DNA of 7,657 nucleotides from Deltaproteobacteria bacterium (GCA_016874895.1 VGSX01000172.1:1-7657); one strand, 5' to 3'; counted from the first letter of the stretch, positions 1-7,524 are shown. Numbers and translations: made by a program. The notes: a model not told the origin generated them from the letters alone.

Positions 1-129
1 GTTAGTCAGTGCCCATCCGGAAAGTCCTTTATCCCCCCCATTGCGGGGCTGAGCATTACCCACAAGTTGGGAGACGGCGGTTTGGCTTGGGGATAACTAA
101 GAGGAATTTTTAATTAATGTATCCCATAA

Positions 130-158
130 CCCTTATCTTATCCCCGGAGAAATAAGGG
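130..158. repeat. Weak inverted repeat (CCCTTAT / ATAAGGG)
   Basis: CCCTTAT at 130-136 pairs with ATAAGGG at 152-158 across a 15-nt loop. No T-run follows, so this is not a good intrinsic terminator. It could be a chance hairpin in low-complexity spacer DNA. Confidence 0.3.
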
Positions 159-165
159 AAATTCA

Positions 166-223
166 GTAGCGCCGACCTCCAGGTCGGCGCATCACTGGCA
201 CAGACCTGGAGGTCTGCGCCTAC
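166..223. repeat. REPIN-like inverted pair of GTAG-headed palindromes
   Basis: The left unit begins with GTAG at 166-169 and forms a perfect 10-bp palindrome (arms 169-178 and 181-190, core GACCTCCAGGTC). The right unit has arms CAGACCT (201-207) and AGGTCTG (210-216) around GG and ends in CTAC at 220-223. Read on the opposite strand, the right unit is a diverged copy of the left, with the same GTAG head and the same GACCTCCAGGTC core. The block is therefore two copies of one element, tail to tail with heads outward. This is the layout described for REPIN/BIME elements mobilised by REP-associated tyrosine transposases (RAYTs), whose REP units carry GTAG or GGAG heads. No transposase is visible in the window, so assignment to that class is by structure only. 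Confidence 0.6.
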
Positions 224-266
224 TCAAGAAATGAAGCATAACTCAATAATATTAAGTTGTTCTCCT

Positions 267-291
267 GGTTCCCAAGTCGTACTTGGGAACC
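267..291. repeat. Perfect 11-bp hairpin, CCCAAG type
   Basis: Arms GGTTCCCAAGT (267-277) and ACTTGGGAACC (281-291) are perfect reverse complements around a CGT loop. No T-tract follows, which argues against a rho-independent terminator. It shares its central pattern, CCAAG-Y-NGT-R-CTTGG, with the hairpin at 301-317, so the two look like relatives within one family of small intergenic palindromes. Confidence 0.65.
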
Positions 292-300
292 CCATATCCC

Positions 301-317
301 GCCAAGCTGTGCTTGGC
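301..317. repeat. Small hairpin, CCAAG type (second copy)
   Basis: Arms GCCAAGC (301-307) and GCTTGGC (311-317) pair perfectly around a TGT loop. It lies 9 nt after the 267-291 hairpin and has the same CCAAG/CTTGG core with a three-base loop ending in GT. It is probably a second, diverged copy of the same dispersed element. Confidence 0.5.
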
Positions 318-334
318 CACCTTTGTATTAAACT

Positions 335-343
335 TGTGGATAA
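335..343 (-). other. DnaA-box-like 9-mer
   Basis: The + strand reads TGTGGATAA, so the - strand reads TTATCCACA, an exact match to the consensus DnaA box. It is a single site. The only other resemblances are two degenerate forms, GGGGATAA at 89-96 and TTATCCCC at 138-145, which form an inverted pair. There is no clear unwinding element, dnaA or dnaN here, so I do not call an origin. It may be a chance match or a titration site. Confidence 0.15.
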
Positions 344-400
344 TGCCAAGCTTGCGGGGAGAGTGTCAGGGTGAGGGGTGTTAAATCATCATGACAGCCT

Positions 401-435
401 AGATCCTTCGCCGCCGGGGGCGGCTCAGGATGACA
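401..435. repeat. Dispersed-type hairpin (GATCCT ... AGGATGACA)
   Basis: ATCCT (403-407) pairs with AGGAT (427-431) outside an inner perfect stem of GCCGCC (410-415) and GGCGGC (419-424) with a GGG loop. The ends resemble the widespread intergenic repeat that reads TGTCATCCTGAGC ... GAAGGATCT on the other strand. No T-tract follows. Recognition of the family is from memory; the hairpin itself is directly visible. Confidence 0.45.
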
Positions 436-504
436 AAAGGGGTGGAACTCCTTAAGTCAACAGCATTGAGGCTATCGGCCGGAAGCCGGGACCACCCTGC
501 TTAG

Positions 505-532
505 CTGAAAACCGGAAACCGAAAACTGGAAA
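505..532. repeat. Four-unit heptamer array abutting a start codon
   Basis: Four consecutive 7-bp units, CTGAAAA, CCGGAAA, CCGAAAA and CTGGAAA, fit CYGRAAA. The array ends two bases before the ATG at 535. It resembles the CCARAAR half of the larger array at 7371-7426, and both sit where a 5' untranslated leader should be. An in-frame TAG at 502-504 lies just ahead of the array, so translation cannot start upstream. GGA at 528-530 is the only ribosome-binding-like sequence, and it is poor. Confidence 0.7.
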
Positions 533-534
533 CC

Positions 535-1392
535 ATGTCCCCTGCCCTCATCGAGATCGATTCCCTGACCTGCGCCTACGGTAGGCACGTGGTCCTGCGG
601 GATATCTCCCTGCGCCTGGCAGCCGGGGAGATGGTGGGCCTGTTGGGGCCCAACGGCAGCGGCAAATCCACCCTGCTGCTGGCCCTGGCCGGGGTGATCA
701 AGCCCAGGGAGGGCCGCATCCGGGTGGCCGGGCAGGACCTGCAGGGGGTCAGCGCCCGCTGGCGGGCCCGGCAAATGGCCTCGGTGCCCCAGAAGATCGC
801 GGTCTCCTTCCCCTTTAAGTGCCTGAGCGCGGTGCTCATGGGAAGATATCCGCATCTGCAGGGATGGGGCGACTATTCCCGGCAGGACCTGGACCTGGCC
901 CTGACGGCCATGGAGGAGACCGGCACCCTGCATCTGGCCTCCCGGCTGCTGCCGGAGGTTTCCGGCGGGGAGGGCCAGATGGTCATGATTGCCCGGGCCC
1001 TGGCCCAGGAGGCCCCCATCCTGCTCTTGGATGAGGCCACCTCGGCCCTGGACGCGGCCCACAAGATCCAGATCTTCGATCTGCTGACGGCAAAAAACCG
1101 CCAGGGCGCCACCCTGCTGTGTATCATGCACGATCTGAACCTGGCGGCCTTGTATTGCCAGCGGCTGATTTTCCTGAAAAACGGCCGGATCATGGCCGAC
1201 GGTCCCAAGGCCAGCATCTTTCGGGCCGATATCCTTTCGGAGCTTTATGAAACCAAGATTATGGTGGTGCACCACCCGGTCACCGGCGACCCCCAGGCCT
1301 ATTTTGTCCCCGGTGCTGGCCGCCCTGTTGTCTCTGGCGCTGCTCCTGGCGCCTGGGGGGACGGCCTGGGCCGGGAACCTGCTCATTCATGA
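535..1392 (+). CDS. ABC transporter ATP-binding protein, BtuD/FecE type (corrinoid or metal-chelate uptake)
   Basis: Cytoplasmic ATPase subunit of a class II ABC importer for corrinoids, iron chelates or similar. The motifs appear in order: Walker A GPNGSGKST (residues 38-46), Q-loop Gln86, signature VSGGEGQ (142-148; more often LSGGERQ), Walker B with ILLLDEAT (162-169) and H-loop His199. The FecE/BtuD-like C-terminus is visible near YETKIMVVHHPVTG. Family members usually end at about 255-260 residues. The last roughly 25 residues here (261-285) are an unusual low-complexity tail translated from DNA that also encodes the signal peptide of the next gene. ATG 535 is the only usable start, because TAG lies in frame at 502-504 and only non-start codons lie between. 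The ribosome site is weak and made of heptamer repeat. The substrate is inferred to be a corrinoid from the cbi neighbours; cobalt, haem or siderophore uptake remains possible. No permease gene is in the window. Confidence 0.88.
   Translation: MSPALIEIDSLTCAYGRHVVLRDISLRLAAGEMVGLLGPNGSGKSTLLLALAGVIKPREGRIRVAGQDLQGVSARWRARQMASVPQKIAVSFPFKCLSAVLMGRYPHLQGWGDYSRQDLDLALTAMEETGTLHLASRLLPEVSGGEGQMVMIARALAQEAPILLLDEATSALDAAHKIQIFDLLTAKNRQGATLLCIMHDLNLAALYCQRLIFLKNGRIMADGPKASIFRADILSELYETKIMVVHHPVTGDPQAYFVPGAGRPVVSGAAPGAWGDGLGREPAHS
1239..1242 (+). promoter_or_regulatory. Ribosome binding site deciding the btuF-like start
   Basis: GGAG lies four bases before ATG 1247, inside the coding region of the ATPase gene. 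This favours the long start over later in-frame candidates (TTG 1304, GTG 1313), which have only poor upstream AGG sequences. The spacing is short, so the choice is not certain. Confidence 0.4.
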
Positions 1393-2209
1393 CGACAACG
1401 GGCAGGAGGTCTCCCTGGCCGAACCGGCCCGGCGGATTATCGCCTTATACGGGGCCTATAATGAAATCCTGGCGGGCATGGGGCTGACCGACCGGCTGGT
1501 GGGGCGCACCAAGGCCGACACGCAACCCCCGGAGATCCTGGCGAAACCCAGTATCGGGACGCACATGCGTCCCAACGTGGAGATGATCCTGGGCCTGAAG
1601 CCGGACCTGATCATCCAGAACGCCGGCCGGCAGGAGAACATGCCCGGGTTGGACCAGCTCCGGCGGCAGGGGGCCCCGGTGGCCGTCTTTCACCCCACCA
1701 GCTTTGAGGATATTTTTGCCGTGATCCAGCGGCTGGGGGTGCTCACCGGCTGCCCGGACCGGGCCGCAGCCCTCATAGAGGAGATGCAGGGGAAATTGCT
1801 GGCGGTGGCTGCAAGACTTCAGAATGTGACAGAGAGGCCCAAGGTTTTTTACGAAGTCCGCTATCCCAACCTCTTGGGGGCCGGGGCCGGGTCCATTGTG
1901 AATGAGGTGATCGTCCGGGCCGGGGGGGTCAATGTGGTCACGGTGCCCAAGAAAATCGCCCGCATGAACCTGGAGGCGGTGATCGCCGGGGACCCGGACG
2001 CCTATATCGTGCAGCAGGGGCCCATGAATCCGAACCCCTCGCCGCCGGCCGCCCGGCCGCATTTTGGCATCCTGCGGGCAGTAAAAACCGGCCGGGTGCT
2101 GGTGGTGGAGGAGCGTTTGTTCTCCCGGCCCAGTCCCGGGGCCGCGGACGCGGTGGTGCAATTGGCCGCCTTTCTGCACCCCGGGCTCTTCCCGGAGGCG
2201 AGACCATGA
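1247..2209 (+). CDS. Periplasmic substrate-binding protein, BtuF/FecB type (probable corrinoid binding)
   Basis: Class III helical-backbone periplasmic binding protein that would deliver a corrinoid (or metal chelate) to an ABC importer. Residues 20-42 are a hydrophobic signal segment ending in GGTAWA, with probable signal peptidase I cleavage after Ala42. There is no lipobox Cys, so the mature protein should be soluble in the periplasm. The mature part begins with NLLIHDDNGQEVSL and RIIALYGAYNEILAGMG, typical of this family's first lobe, followed by the GLKPDLII pattern. Its length of 320 residues suits the family. The start at 1247 gives an unusually long n-region (about 19 residues) and a 146-nt out-of-frame overlap with the ATPase gene. 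A start at TTG 1304 or GTG 1313 would give a shorter signal peptide and less overlap. Its stop overlaps the cbiA start (ATGA), implying coupled translation. Cobalamin specificity is inferred from context. Confidence 0.83.
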   Translation: MKPRLWWCTTRSPATPRPILSPVLAALLSLALLLAPGGTAWAGNLLIHDDNGQEVSLAEPARRIIALYGAYNEILAGMGLTDRLVGRTKADTQPPEILAKPSIGTHMRPNVEMILGLKPDLIIQNAGRQENMPGLDQLRRQGAPVAVFHPTSFEDIFAVIQRLGVLTGCPDRAAALIEEMQGKLLAVAARLQNVTERPKVFYEVRYPNLLGAGAGSIVNEVIVRAGGVNVVTVPKKIARMNLEAVIAGDPDAYIVQQGPMNPNPSPPAARPHFGILRAVKTGRVLVVEERLFSRPSPGAADAVVQLAAFLHPGLFPEARP

Positions 2210-3591
2210 TTTCAGGCTGCCGGGGTCTAGTCATCGCCGGGGTGTCCAGCGGGGTGGGCAAGACCACTGTGGCCCTGGGGCTGATGGCGGCCTTCAGACG
2301 CCGGGGCCTGCGGGTGCAGCCCTTTAAGGTGGGGCCGGACTTCATCGATCCGGGCCACCACGGCCAGGCCGCGGGGTGTCCGTCCCACAATGTGGATGGC
2401 TGGATGCTGCCGGAGGCGGAAAACCGGCGTATTTTCCAACGGAGCCTGGGGGAGGCGGATCTGGCCCTGGTGGAAGGCGTGATGGGCCTCTTCGACGGCT
2501 ACGACGGGGCCTCGGAAGCCGGTTCCACGGCCCAGATGGCCAAGTGGCTGGGGCTGCCGGTGCTCCTGGTGGTGGACGCCCGCTCCATGGCCCGCAGCGC
2601 TGCGGCCCTGGTGCACGGCTTCAACTCTTTTGATCCGGAGCTCAAACTGGCCGGAGTCATCTTTAACCGGGTGGGCAGCGAACGTCATCTGGCCTATCTG
2701 CGCCAGGCCCTGGCCCAGATGCCCCAGGTGGCCTGCCTGGGCGGCCTGCCCAGGCGGGAGACGCTGGCCATCCCCGAGCGGCACCTGGGCCTGGTGACCT
2801 CCCAGGAGCACTCCCTGACCCCGGCCTATCTCCAGGAACTGGCGGACCTCATGGAGAACCACCTGAACCTGGATGCCCTCCTTAAGCTGCTGCCCCTCAT
2901 ACCCTTGGATGAGGCCGGGGGCCGCCCGGATGAGGCGGTCCCGCCCCGGGTGCGCCTGGGGGTGGCCCAGGATCAGGCCTTCTGTTTTTATTATCCCGAA
3001 AATCTCGCCCGTCTGGCCCAGGCCGGGGCGGAGCTGCGGTTTTTTTCCCCGCTGCACGATCGCCGTCTGCCCGGCGAGCTGGACGGCCTCTACCTGGGCG
3101 GCGGCTATCCCGAGGTTTTTGCGGGAGCCCTGTCCGCCAATGAGGGAATGCGCCGGCAGATTCAAGAGGTAGCCCTGCAGGGCTTGCCCATTTATGCCGA
3201 ATGCGGCGGGTTAATGTATCTCAGCCGGGGGCTCACCAACCTTTCAGGCGAGAGAACCCCCCTGGCGGGGGTCCTGCCCCTGGAGGTGCGGATGCTGCCC
3301 CGGCTCAAGGCTCTGGGCTACCGCCAGGTAACGGTGCAGACCCCTTGCCTCCTGGGGCCGGCCGGGACCGTGGCCCGGGGGCATGAGTTTCACTACTCGG
3401 AAATCACTTCCGAGGTGGACGGCCTGCCCCAGGCCTACAGGCTGGCCGACCGCCAGGGCCAGAGTGCCCAACCTGAGGGCTTTTGGCAAGACAATACCCT
3501 GGCCAGCTACGTGCACCTGCATTTCGGCAGCAACCCCGACCTGGCCCGGAATCTCGTGGCCTATTGCCGGCGTTATAAGGAGAAGTATTAA
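2206..3591 (+). CDS. cbiA: Cobyrinate a,c-diamide synthase
   Basis: ATP- and glutamine-dependent amidase that converts the a and c carboxylates of cobyrinic acid to amides, in the cytoplasm. The N-terminal ATPase domain has the P-loop GVSSGVGKTT (12-21) and the PFKVGPDFIDPGHH motif (39-52). The C-terminal class I glutamine amidotransferase domain starts around residue 248. It has LYLGGGYPE (295-303), the nucleophile Cys333 in YAECGGLMYL, and the HLHFGSNP region (His437-Pro444), expected to hold the catalytic His. A length of 461 residues matches CbiA (about 455-460). The ATG overlaps the preceding stop as ATGA, and a strong GGAGG at 2194-2198 sits seven bases upstream. The protein ends in a TAATG overlap with cbiC. 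The CobB of the aerobic pathway is a homologue, but the neighbours (CbiD, CbiC, CbiL) fix this as the anaerobic version. Confidence 0.96.
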   Translation: MISGCRGLVIAGVSSGVGKTTVALGLMAAFRRRGLRVQPFKVGPDFIDPGHHGQAAGCPSHNVDGWMLPEAENRRIFQRSLGEADLALVEGVMGLFDGYDGASEAGSTAQMAKWLGLPVLLVVDARSMARSAAALVHGFNSFDPELKLAGVIFNRVGSERHLAYLRQALAQMPQVACLGGLPRRETLAIPERHLGLVTSQEHSLTPAYLQELADLMENHLNLDALLKLLPLIPLDEAGGRPDEAVPPRVRLGVAQDQAFCFYYPENLARLAQAGAELRFFSPLHDRRLPGELDGLYLGGGYPEVFAGALSANEGMRRQIQEVALQGLPIYAECGGLMYLSRGLTNLSGERTPLAGVLPLEVRMLPRLKALGYRQVTVQTPCLLGPAGTVARGHEFHYSEITSEVDGLPQAYRLADRQGQSAQPEGFWQDNTLASYVHLHFGSNPDLARNLVAYCRRYKEKY

Positions 3592-4211
3592 TGCACTCTA
3601 TACCACCCCAGGACATTGAACAGGAAAGCTTCCGGCGCATCGAGGCCGCGGTGGGCCAGCATGACTGGCCGCCGGCCCAGTGGGCCGTGGTGCGCCGCAT
3701 GATCCACGCCTCGGCGGACCTGGAGCTCCTGCACCTGGTGCGCTTTCATCCCCAGGCGGTGGCGGCCGGGGTGGCCGCTTTAAGGGAACGCCGCCCGGTG
3801 TTCACCGATACCCGGATGCTGCTGGCCGGGGTGCGCGGCCGCCTGGAGCGGTTAGGCATTGCGGCCCGGTGCCTCCTGGACGACCCCCAGGTGGCGGACC
3901 TGGCCTGGGAGAAAGGCCTCACCCGGTCCGCCGCGGCCATGGAGCAGGCCGCGGCGGCACTCCCCGGCAGCATTGTGGCCATCGGCAATGCCCCCACGGC
4001 CCTGCGCCGCCTGCTGGCCCTTCTGGCCCAGGGCATGACTCCCCCGGCCCTGATTATCGGGCTGCCGGTGGGCTTCGTGGACGCGGCGGAGTCCAAGGAG
4101 GCCCTGCTGGGGGAGGAATGCCCTTACATCACCCTGGTGGGGCCCAAGGGTGGTTCCGCCCTGGCGGCCAGCGCCCTGAACGCCCTGGCCATCCTGGCTG
4201 AGGGGGAATAA
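3591..4211 (+). CDS. cbiC: Cobalt-precorrin-8 methylmutase
   Basis: Moves the methyl group from C11 to C12 of cobalt-precorrin-8 to give cobyrinic acid, the substrate of CbiA encoded just upstream. The family signature RMIHASAD (36-43) contains the expected catalytic His39. Further family motifs are FTDTRMLLAGV (71-81), IGNAPTAL (near 126-133), GLPVGFVDAAESK (about 157-169) and GPKGGS (near 184-189), where many relatives have GRKGGS. The length of 206 residues is normal for CbiC. ATG 3591 shares a base with the cbiA stop (TAATG) and is preceded by AAGGAG at 3577-3582 with eight bases of spacing, so the start is secure and translation is probably coupled. cbiL follows after five bases. Confidence 0.95.
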   Translation: MHSIPPQDIEQESFRRIEAAVGQHDWPPAQWAVVRRMIHASADLELLHLVRFHPQAVAAGVAALRERRPVFTDTRMLLAGVRGRLERLGIAARCLLDDPQVADLAWEKGLTRSAAAMEQAAAALPGSIVAIGNAPTALRRLLALLAQGMTPPALIIGLPVGFVDAAESKEALLGEECPYITLVGPKGGSALAASALNALAILAEGE

Positions 4212-4216
4212 GCGGT

Positions 4217-4939
4217 ATGAGCGCGACCACCGGAGTCCTTTACGGTATCGGGGTGGGGCCGGGGGATCCGGAACTGATCACCCTGAAGGCCTTGCGTGTC
4301 CTGGAACGGGTGCCCTACGTTTTTGCCGCGGCGTCCACCAAGAATGACTACAGCCTGGCCCTGAACATCGTCCGGCATTACATTGCCCAGGCCGAGGTGG
4401 AACCCCTGCACTTTCCCATGACCTCCGACCGCGGGATACTGGAGCAGGCCTGGGAGGCCAATGCCCGGAAGGTGCTGGAGGTGTTGCAGCGGGGTCAGGA
4501 CGCCGCCTTCTTGACCATCGGCGACCCCCTGACGTATTCCACTTATGGTTATCTGTTAAAAACCGTCAAGAAAATGAATCCCGAGATTCAGGCCGTCACC
4601 ATTCCGGGTATTACCTCTTATAATGCCGCGGCGGCCCTGGCGAATATCCCCCTGACCGAAGGGGAGGAATCCTTTTATCTCGTTTCCGGGGCCCGGGGCG
4701 GGGACCGCCTGCGGGAGGCCATCGCCACCAGTGACAATGTGGTGATGCTCAAAACCTACCGGCATTTTGATAAGATCTTCGAGACCCTGGAAGAATTGGG
4801 GCTGCTGGACTGCGCCACCTGCATCAGCATGTGCGGGCTTTCCGGCCAGACCGTGGTCCATGACCTGCGGCCCCTGAGAAACCAGAAGATGCCCTATTTA
4901 TCACTGATTATTATCAAAAGGAAGGGGAGAGGGTTTTAA
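4217..4939 (+). CDS. cbiL: Cobalt-precorrin-2 C(20)-methyltransferase
   Basis: S-adenosylmethionine-dependent tetrapyrrole methylase acting on C20 of the early cobalt-containing ring, the first methylation committed to corrin synthesis. The N-terminal motif YGIGVGPGDPELITLKA (9-25) is the family hallmark, and the second motif FLTIGDPLTYSTYGY (98-112) is the CbiL/CobI form. IPGITSYNAAAA (129-140) is the third conserved block. The length of 240 residues is typical. The G-rich run at the end of cbiC (AGGGGGA, from about 4202) can act as the ribosome site for ATG 4217. In an operon with CbiD it is CbiL rather than the aerobic CobI. The stop codon forms TAATG with a very short reading frame (4939-4965) ahead of the membrane protein gene. 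Confidence 0.94.
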   Translation: MSATTGVLYGIGVGPGDPELITLKALRVLERVPYVFAAASTKNDYSLALNIVRHYIAQAEVEPLHFPMTSDRGILEQAWEANARKVLEVLQRGQDAAFLTIGDPLTYSTYGYLLKTVKKMNPEIQAVTIPGITSYNAAAALANIPLTEGEESFYLVSGARGGDRLREAIATSDNVVMLKTYRHFDKIFETLEELGLLDCATCISMCGLSGQTVVHDLRPLRNQKMPYLSLIIIKRKGRGF

Positions 4940-4967
4940 TGATGCAGGCTCGGGAGGCACGCTAACC

Positions 4968-6023
4968 ATGCACGGGAGGGTTGCGGCCAAGACCAGGTCA
5001 CATTATCTCCCCTGGCTGTTTCTGGCCCTGGGGGTGGGGCTGCTCCTGGTCAATATGGCCGGGGGCACTTCCCTGAAGCTGTCCCCCGAGGTAATGTACG
5101 CCAAGCTGTTCTGGCCTTTTCTGAAGCTTCTGGGCTACCTGGGAGTGGGGCTGTTCCTCGGCCAGGTCATCGAGGCCCTGGGGTGGACCGCCCGGCTGGG
5201 AAAACTGGTGCGTCCCCTGATCGGTTGGGGCCGCTTCGGCACCGAAAGCGCCGCGGCCTTCAGCACCTCGTTTTTCTCGGGGATCGTGGCCAACACCCTG
5301 CTCATGGGCTATTACCAGGAGGGCAAGCTCAGCCTCCGGGAACTGCGGCTCAGTTACCTGTTGAACACGGGTCTGCCGGCCTTTGTGTTGCACCTGCCCA
5401 CCACCTTTTTCATCCTGGCGCCCCTCACCGGCATGGCGGGCATTATATATCTGGGCCTGAACCTCCTGGCCGCGAGCCTGCGCACCCTGGGCGTTCTGGC
5501 GTATGCCCACTTTACCCTGAAACCGACGGTGGCTGCCCGAGAGCCCGTAGAGTCGGCCCCCCAGGCCAGGGGCCTGCAGTTTGCCGCCCTGTGGAAAAAG
5601 TTCCAGAAGCGCTTCCTGCGGCTCATCTGTTACACCATGCCCATCTATATCATGATCTTCCTGGCGCAGCAGGCCGGCTTGTTCGATTACGCCCGCCAGG
5701 CCACGGCCGGTCTGATTACGGTTACCTTCCTGCCCCTGGAGGCGGCTTCGGTGATTATTTTCAGCGTGGCGGCGGAATTCAGTTCCGGCGCGGCCGCGGC
5801 CGGGGCCCTGATGGCCGCGGGGGCCCTGACCACCCAGCAGACCGTGGTGGCCCTGATGCTGGGGTCCATCGTGGCCGCTCCCATCCGGGCTTTACGGCAC
5901 CAACTGCCCACCCATGCGGGGATCTTTTCCCCGAAACTGGGGGGCCAGCTGTTGCTCACCAGCCAGGGGCTGCGCATCCTGAGCCTGATAATCGTAACCG
6001 GGCCGTATATCTGGTGGAGTTGA
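4968..6023 (+). CDS. Gate / nucleoside-recognition domain membrane protein, candidate transporter
   Basis: Polytopic inner-membrane protein of 351 residues with about eight or nine hydrophobic segments, at roughly 14-31, 48-70, 96-116, 133-155, 157-180, 217-235, 246-268, 272-305 and 330-350. A charged cytoplasmic-type linker at about 185-215 divides it into two halves. This layout, with small-residue-rich helices such as AAAFSTSFFSGIVANTLLMG and FSSGAAAAGALMAAGA, resembles the Gate (nucleoside recognition) domain shared by SpmA/SpmB, nucleoside transporters and the membrane part of FeoB. No GTPase or ATPase domain is attached. GGGAGG at 4952-4957 lies ten bases before ATG 4968. The gene lies 28 nt after cbiL and four before cbiD, so it is very probably co-transcribed. 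The FeoB resemblance and the operon suggest cobalt, corrinoid or precursor transport, but this is inference; the substrate is unknown. Confidence 0.72.
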   Translation: MHGRVAAKTRSHYLPWLFLALGVGLLLVNMAGGTSLKLSPEVMYAKLFWPFLKLLGYLGVGLFLGQVIEALGWTARLGKLVRPLIGWGRFGTESAAAFSTSFFSGIVANTLLMGYYQEGKLSLRELRLSYLLNTGLPAFVLHLPTTFFILAPLTGMAGIIYLGLNLLAASLRTLGVLAYAHFTLKPTVAAREPVESAPQARGLQFAALWKKFQKRFLRLICYTMPIYIMIFLAQQAGLFDYARQATAGLITVTFLPLEAASVIIFSVAAEFSSGAAAAGALMAAGALTTQQTVVALMLGSIVAAPIRALRHQLPTHAGIFSPKLGGQLLLTSQGLRILSLIIVTGPYIWWS

Positions 6024-6027
6024 GGCG

Positions 6028-7137
6028 GTGAGTAAATCAGTCCGCCACCGCAGCCTGCGCAACGGCTTTTCCACGGGTACGGCCGCGGCCGGGGCCGTGG
6101 CCGCGGCGCTGCTGGCTCTGGGGGAACGGCAGGCGCCGCCTTTTGTAGAAGTGCCGTTGCCCGGGGGCGGATCCCTCCTGGTGCCGGTGCACTCCCAGAC
6201 CCTGGCCGGGGCTGTCGGGGAGGCCCGGGTGATCAAGGACGCGGGGGATGACCCGGATGTCACCCATGGGGCCCAGATCGGGGCCAGAGTCCGCACCCTC
6301 AACGGCTCCGCCCCTGCCGGAGAAATACGCTTCTCCCGGGGGGAAGGGGTGGGGCTGGTCACCAAGTCCGGCCTGCCCATACCGCCGGGGGAGCCGGCCA
6401 TTAATCCGGTGCCCCGGAAGATCATCCGCCAGGTGGCGGCGCACTGGTGGGGCCAGCTTTTTCCGGGCCGGGGACTGCGCCTGGAGATAGAGATTTTCGT
6501 CCCCCAGGGAGAGGAGCTGGCCCGTCAGACCCTCAACCCCCGGCTGGGCATCCTGGGGGGGATATCAATTCTGGGTACCACCGGGCTGGTGAAACCCTTT
6601 TCCCACCAGGCCTACCGGGCCACCATCGCCTGGGCCCTGAAGGTGGCCCGGGCCGCGGGACTGGCGCAGGTGGTGTTCAGCACCGGCGGCCGGAGCGAGG
6701 CCCTGGCCCAAAGTCTGATACCGGCTCTCCCCGAGGAGGCCTTTGTCCAGATGGGAGATTATGTTCACTTCGCCCTCCGGCTGGCCGGACGCCTGGGTTT
6801 CCGGGAGATCAGCGTGGCCGCCTTCTTCGGCAAGGCCCTGAAAATGGCCCAGGGGCTGGGTCACACCCACGCCTCCCGGGGGGAAGTTGACCTGAACCTG
6901 CTGGCCCGCTGGACCCAGGAGCTTACCGGCAGCACCGCCTTGTCCCAGGCGGTTATTCGGGCCAACACGGCCCGGGGGGCCCTGGATCTGCTGCTGGCCG
7001 CCGGGGCCCAGGCGGTGGTGGGAAGGGTAGGGGAGGGTATGCTCCGGACTTTAAAAACCTTCGCGGACCGCCCGGTGCGCTTGCAGACCCTGATATTTTC
7101 CTCCGAGGGGGCGCTTCTGTGGCGGGGGATAGGGTGA
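6028..7137 (+). CDS. cbiD: Cobalt-precorrin-5B C(1)-methyltransferase
   Basis: Methylates C1 of the contracted ring (cobalt-precorrin-5B to 6A). It is specific to the anaerobic B12 route and is the best pathway marker in the window. Family motifs seen: RNGFSTGTAAAGA (11-23), KDAGDDPDVTHG (70-81), GEGVGLVTK (105-113), GLPIPPGEPAINPVPRK (115-131), NPRLGILGGISILGTTG (170-186), VFSTGGRSE (216-224) and HTHASRGEVDL (279-289). The length of 369 residues is normal. The GTG start at 6028 follows the previous stop by four bases and has GGAG at 6016-6019 with eight bases of spacing. The first motif usually reads TGTCAAAA; here the Cys is Ala (TGTAAAGA), a variation I note without claiming loss of activity. 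It is followed by a 394-nt repeat-filled spacer instead of the tight spacing seen earlier. Confidence 0.95.
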   Translation: MSKSVRHRSLRNGFSTGTAAAGAVAAALLALGERQAPPFVEVPLPGGGSLLVPVHSQTLAGAVGEARVIKDAGDDPDVTHGAQIGARVRTLNGSAPAGEIRFSRGEGVGLVTKSGLPIPPGEPAINPVPRKIIRQVAAHWWGQLFPGRGLRLEIEIFVPQGEELARQTLNPRLGILGGISILGTTGLVKPFSHQAYRATIAWALKVARAAGLAQVVFSTGGRSEALAQSLIPALPEEAFVQMGDYVHFALRLAGRLGFREISVAAFFGKALKMAQGLGHTHASRGEVDLNLLARWTQELTGSTALSQAVIRANTARGALDLLLAAGAQAVVGRVGEGMLRTLKTFADRPVRLQTLIFSSEGALLWRGIG

Positions 7138-7260
7138 ACAGGATATCCGGACGGCAATTTTAAATATTCCCTATTTGTTAGGAAGACTTAGGCACTGGAG
7201 AAAAAAATCAGGGCAGTTCCTCATGGACCGGGGGCGTAAAGCAGGAAAAGTTTGTTTAAA

Positions 7261-7290
7261 GGCGGGATGCGCTTCGCTTTCCCGCCCTAC
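7261..7290 (-). repeat. GTAG-headed palindrome (REP-like), minus orientation
   Basis: Arms GGCGGGA (7261-7267) and TCCCGCC (7280-7286) pair perfectly. An inner GCG/CGC pair (7269-7271 and 7275-7277) sits around CTT. CTAC at 7287-7290 is GTAG on the - strand, giving the head-plus-hairpin form expected of a REP sequence. It could weakly terminate transcription, but no T-tract follows on the + strand. Confidence 0.5.
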
Positions 7291-7344
7291 TTGGTGAACT
7301 TTTCGGAGCAGTTTGAAACAAAAGGTGGGGAAACAATTTCTTCT

Positions 7345-7367
7345 GTAGGCGGGCCCGGAGGCCTGCC
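7345..7367 (+). repeat. GTAG-headed palindrome (REP-like), plus orientation
   Basis: GTAG at 7345-7348 heads an imperfect hairpin, GGCGGGCC (7348-7355) with GGCCTGCC (7360-7367) around CGGA, with one G:T pair. Its head and architecture match the elements at 166-223. It faces the copy at 7261-7290 head to head, and three bases separate it from the heptamer array. Confidence 0.5.
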
Positions 7368-7370
7368 CCA

Positions 7371-7426
7371 CCAGAAACCAGAAGCCAGAAACCAAAAACC
7401 AGAAACCAGAAGCCAGAAACCAAAAA
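7371..7426. repeat. Heptamer array A with a duplicated 28-bp higher-order unit
   Basis: Eight 7-bp units of the type CCARAAR. Units 1-4 read ccagaaa, ccagaag, ccagaaa and ccaaaaa, and units 5-8 repeat them exactly, so 7371-7398 and 7399-7426 are identical 28-bp copies. This implies a recent duplication of a four-unit block. The array joins array B directly. Similar heptamer units precede the ATPase gene at 505-532. Confidence 0.9.
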
Positions 7427-7524
7427 CTGACCACTGACCACTGGCCACTGGCCACTGGCCACTGACCACTGACCACTGACCACTGACCACTGACCACTGG
7501 CCACTGACCACTGACCACTGACCA
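7427..7524. repeat. Heptamer array B, 14 units of CTGRCCA
   Basis: Fourteen uninterrupted 7-bp units, ten CTGACCA and four CTGGCCA (units 3-5 and 11), differ only at the fourth base. The next bases, CTAAAC, are a decayed unit end that supplies the in-frame TAA just before cbiE. On the + strand the units place TGA stops in all three frames. On the - strand they are open in all frames, giving artefactual VSGQWSV-type peptides. The arrangement recalls the short tandem heptamer repeats described in cyanobacteria, though the sequence is different. Confidence 0.93.

Larger units (their letters stand above)
1..534. other. Non-coding, repeat-rich leader region
   Basis: No open frame here looks like a protein. 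The stretch is less GC-rich than the genes and carries several unrelated small palindromes (166-223, 267-291, 301-317, 401-435) and a heptamer array (505-532), annotated separately. I found no tRNA, no convincing sigma-70 promoter, no hairpin with a T-tract terminator and no complete cobalamin riboswitch core. The DNA around 100-120 is AT-rich. Dense packing with dispersed repeats suggests a spacer that has collected mobile or amplifying small elements. The next spacer (7138-7531) has the same character and lies inside the cluster, so this spacer may also split an operon whose upstream genes lie before position 1. That last point is inference. Confidence 0.75.
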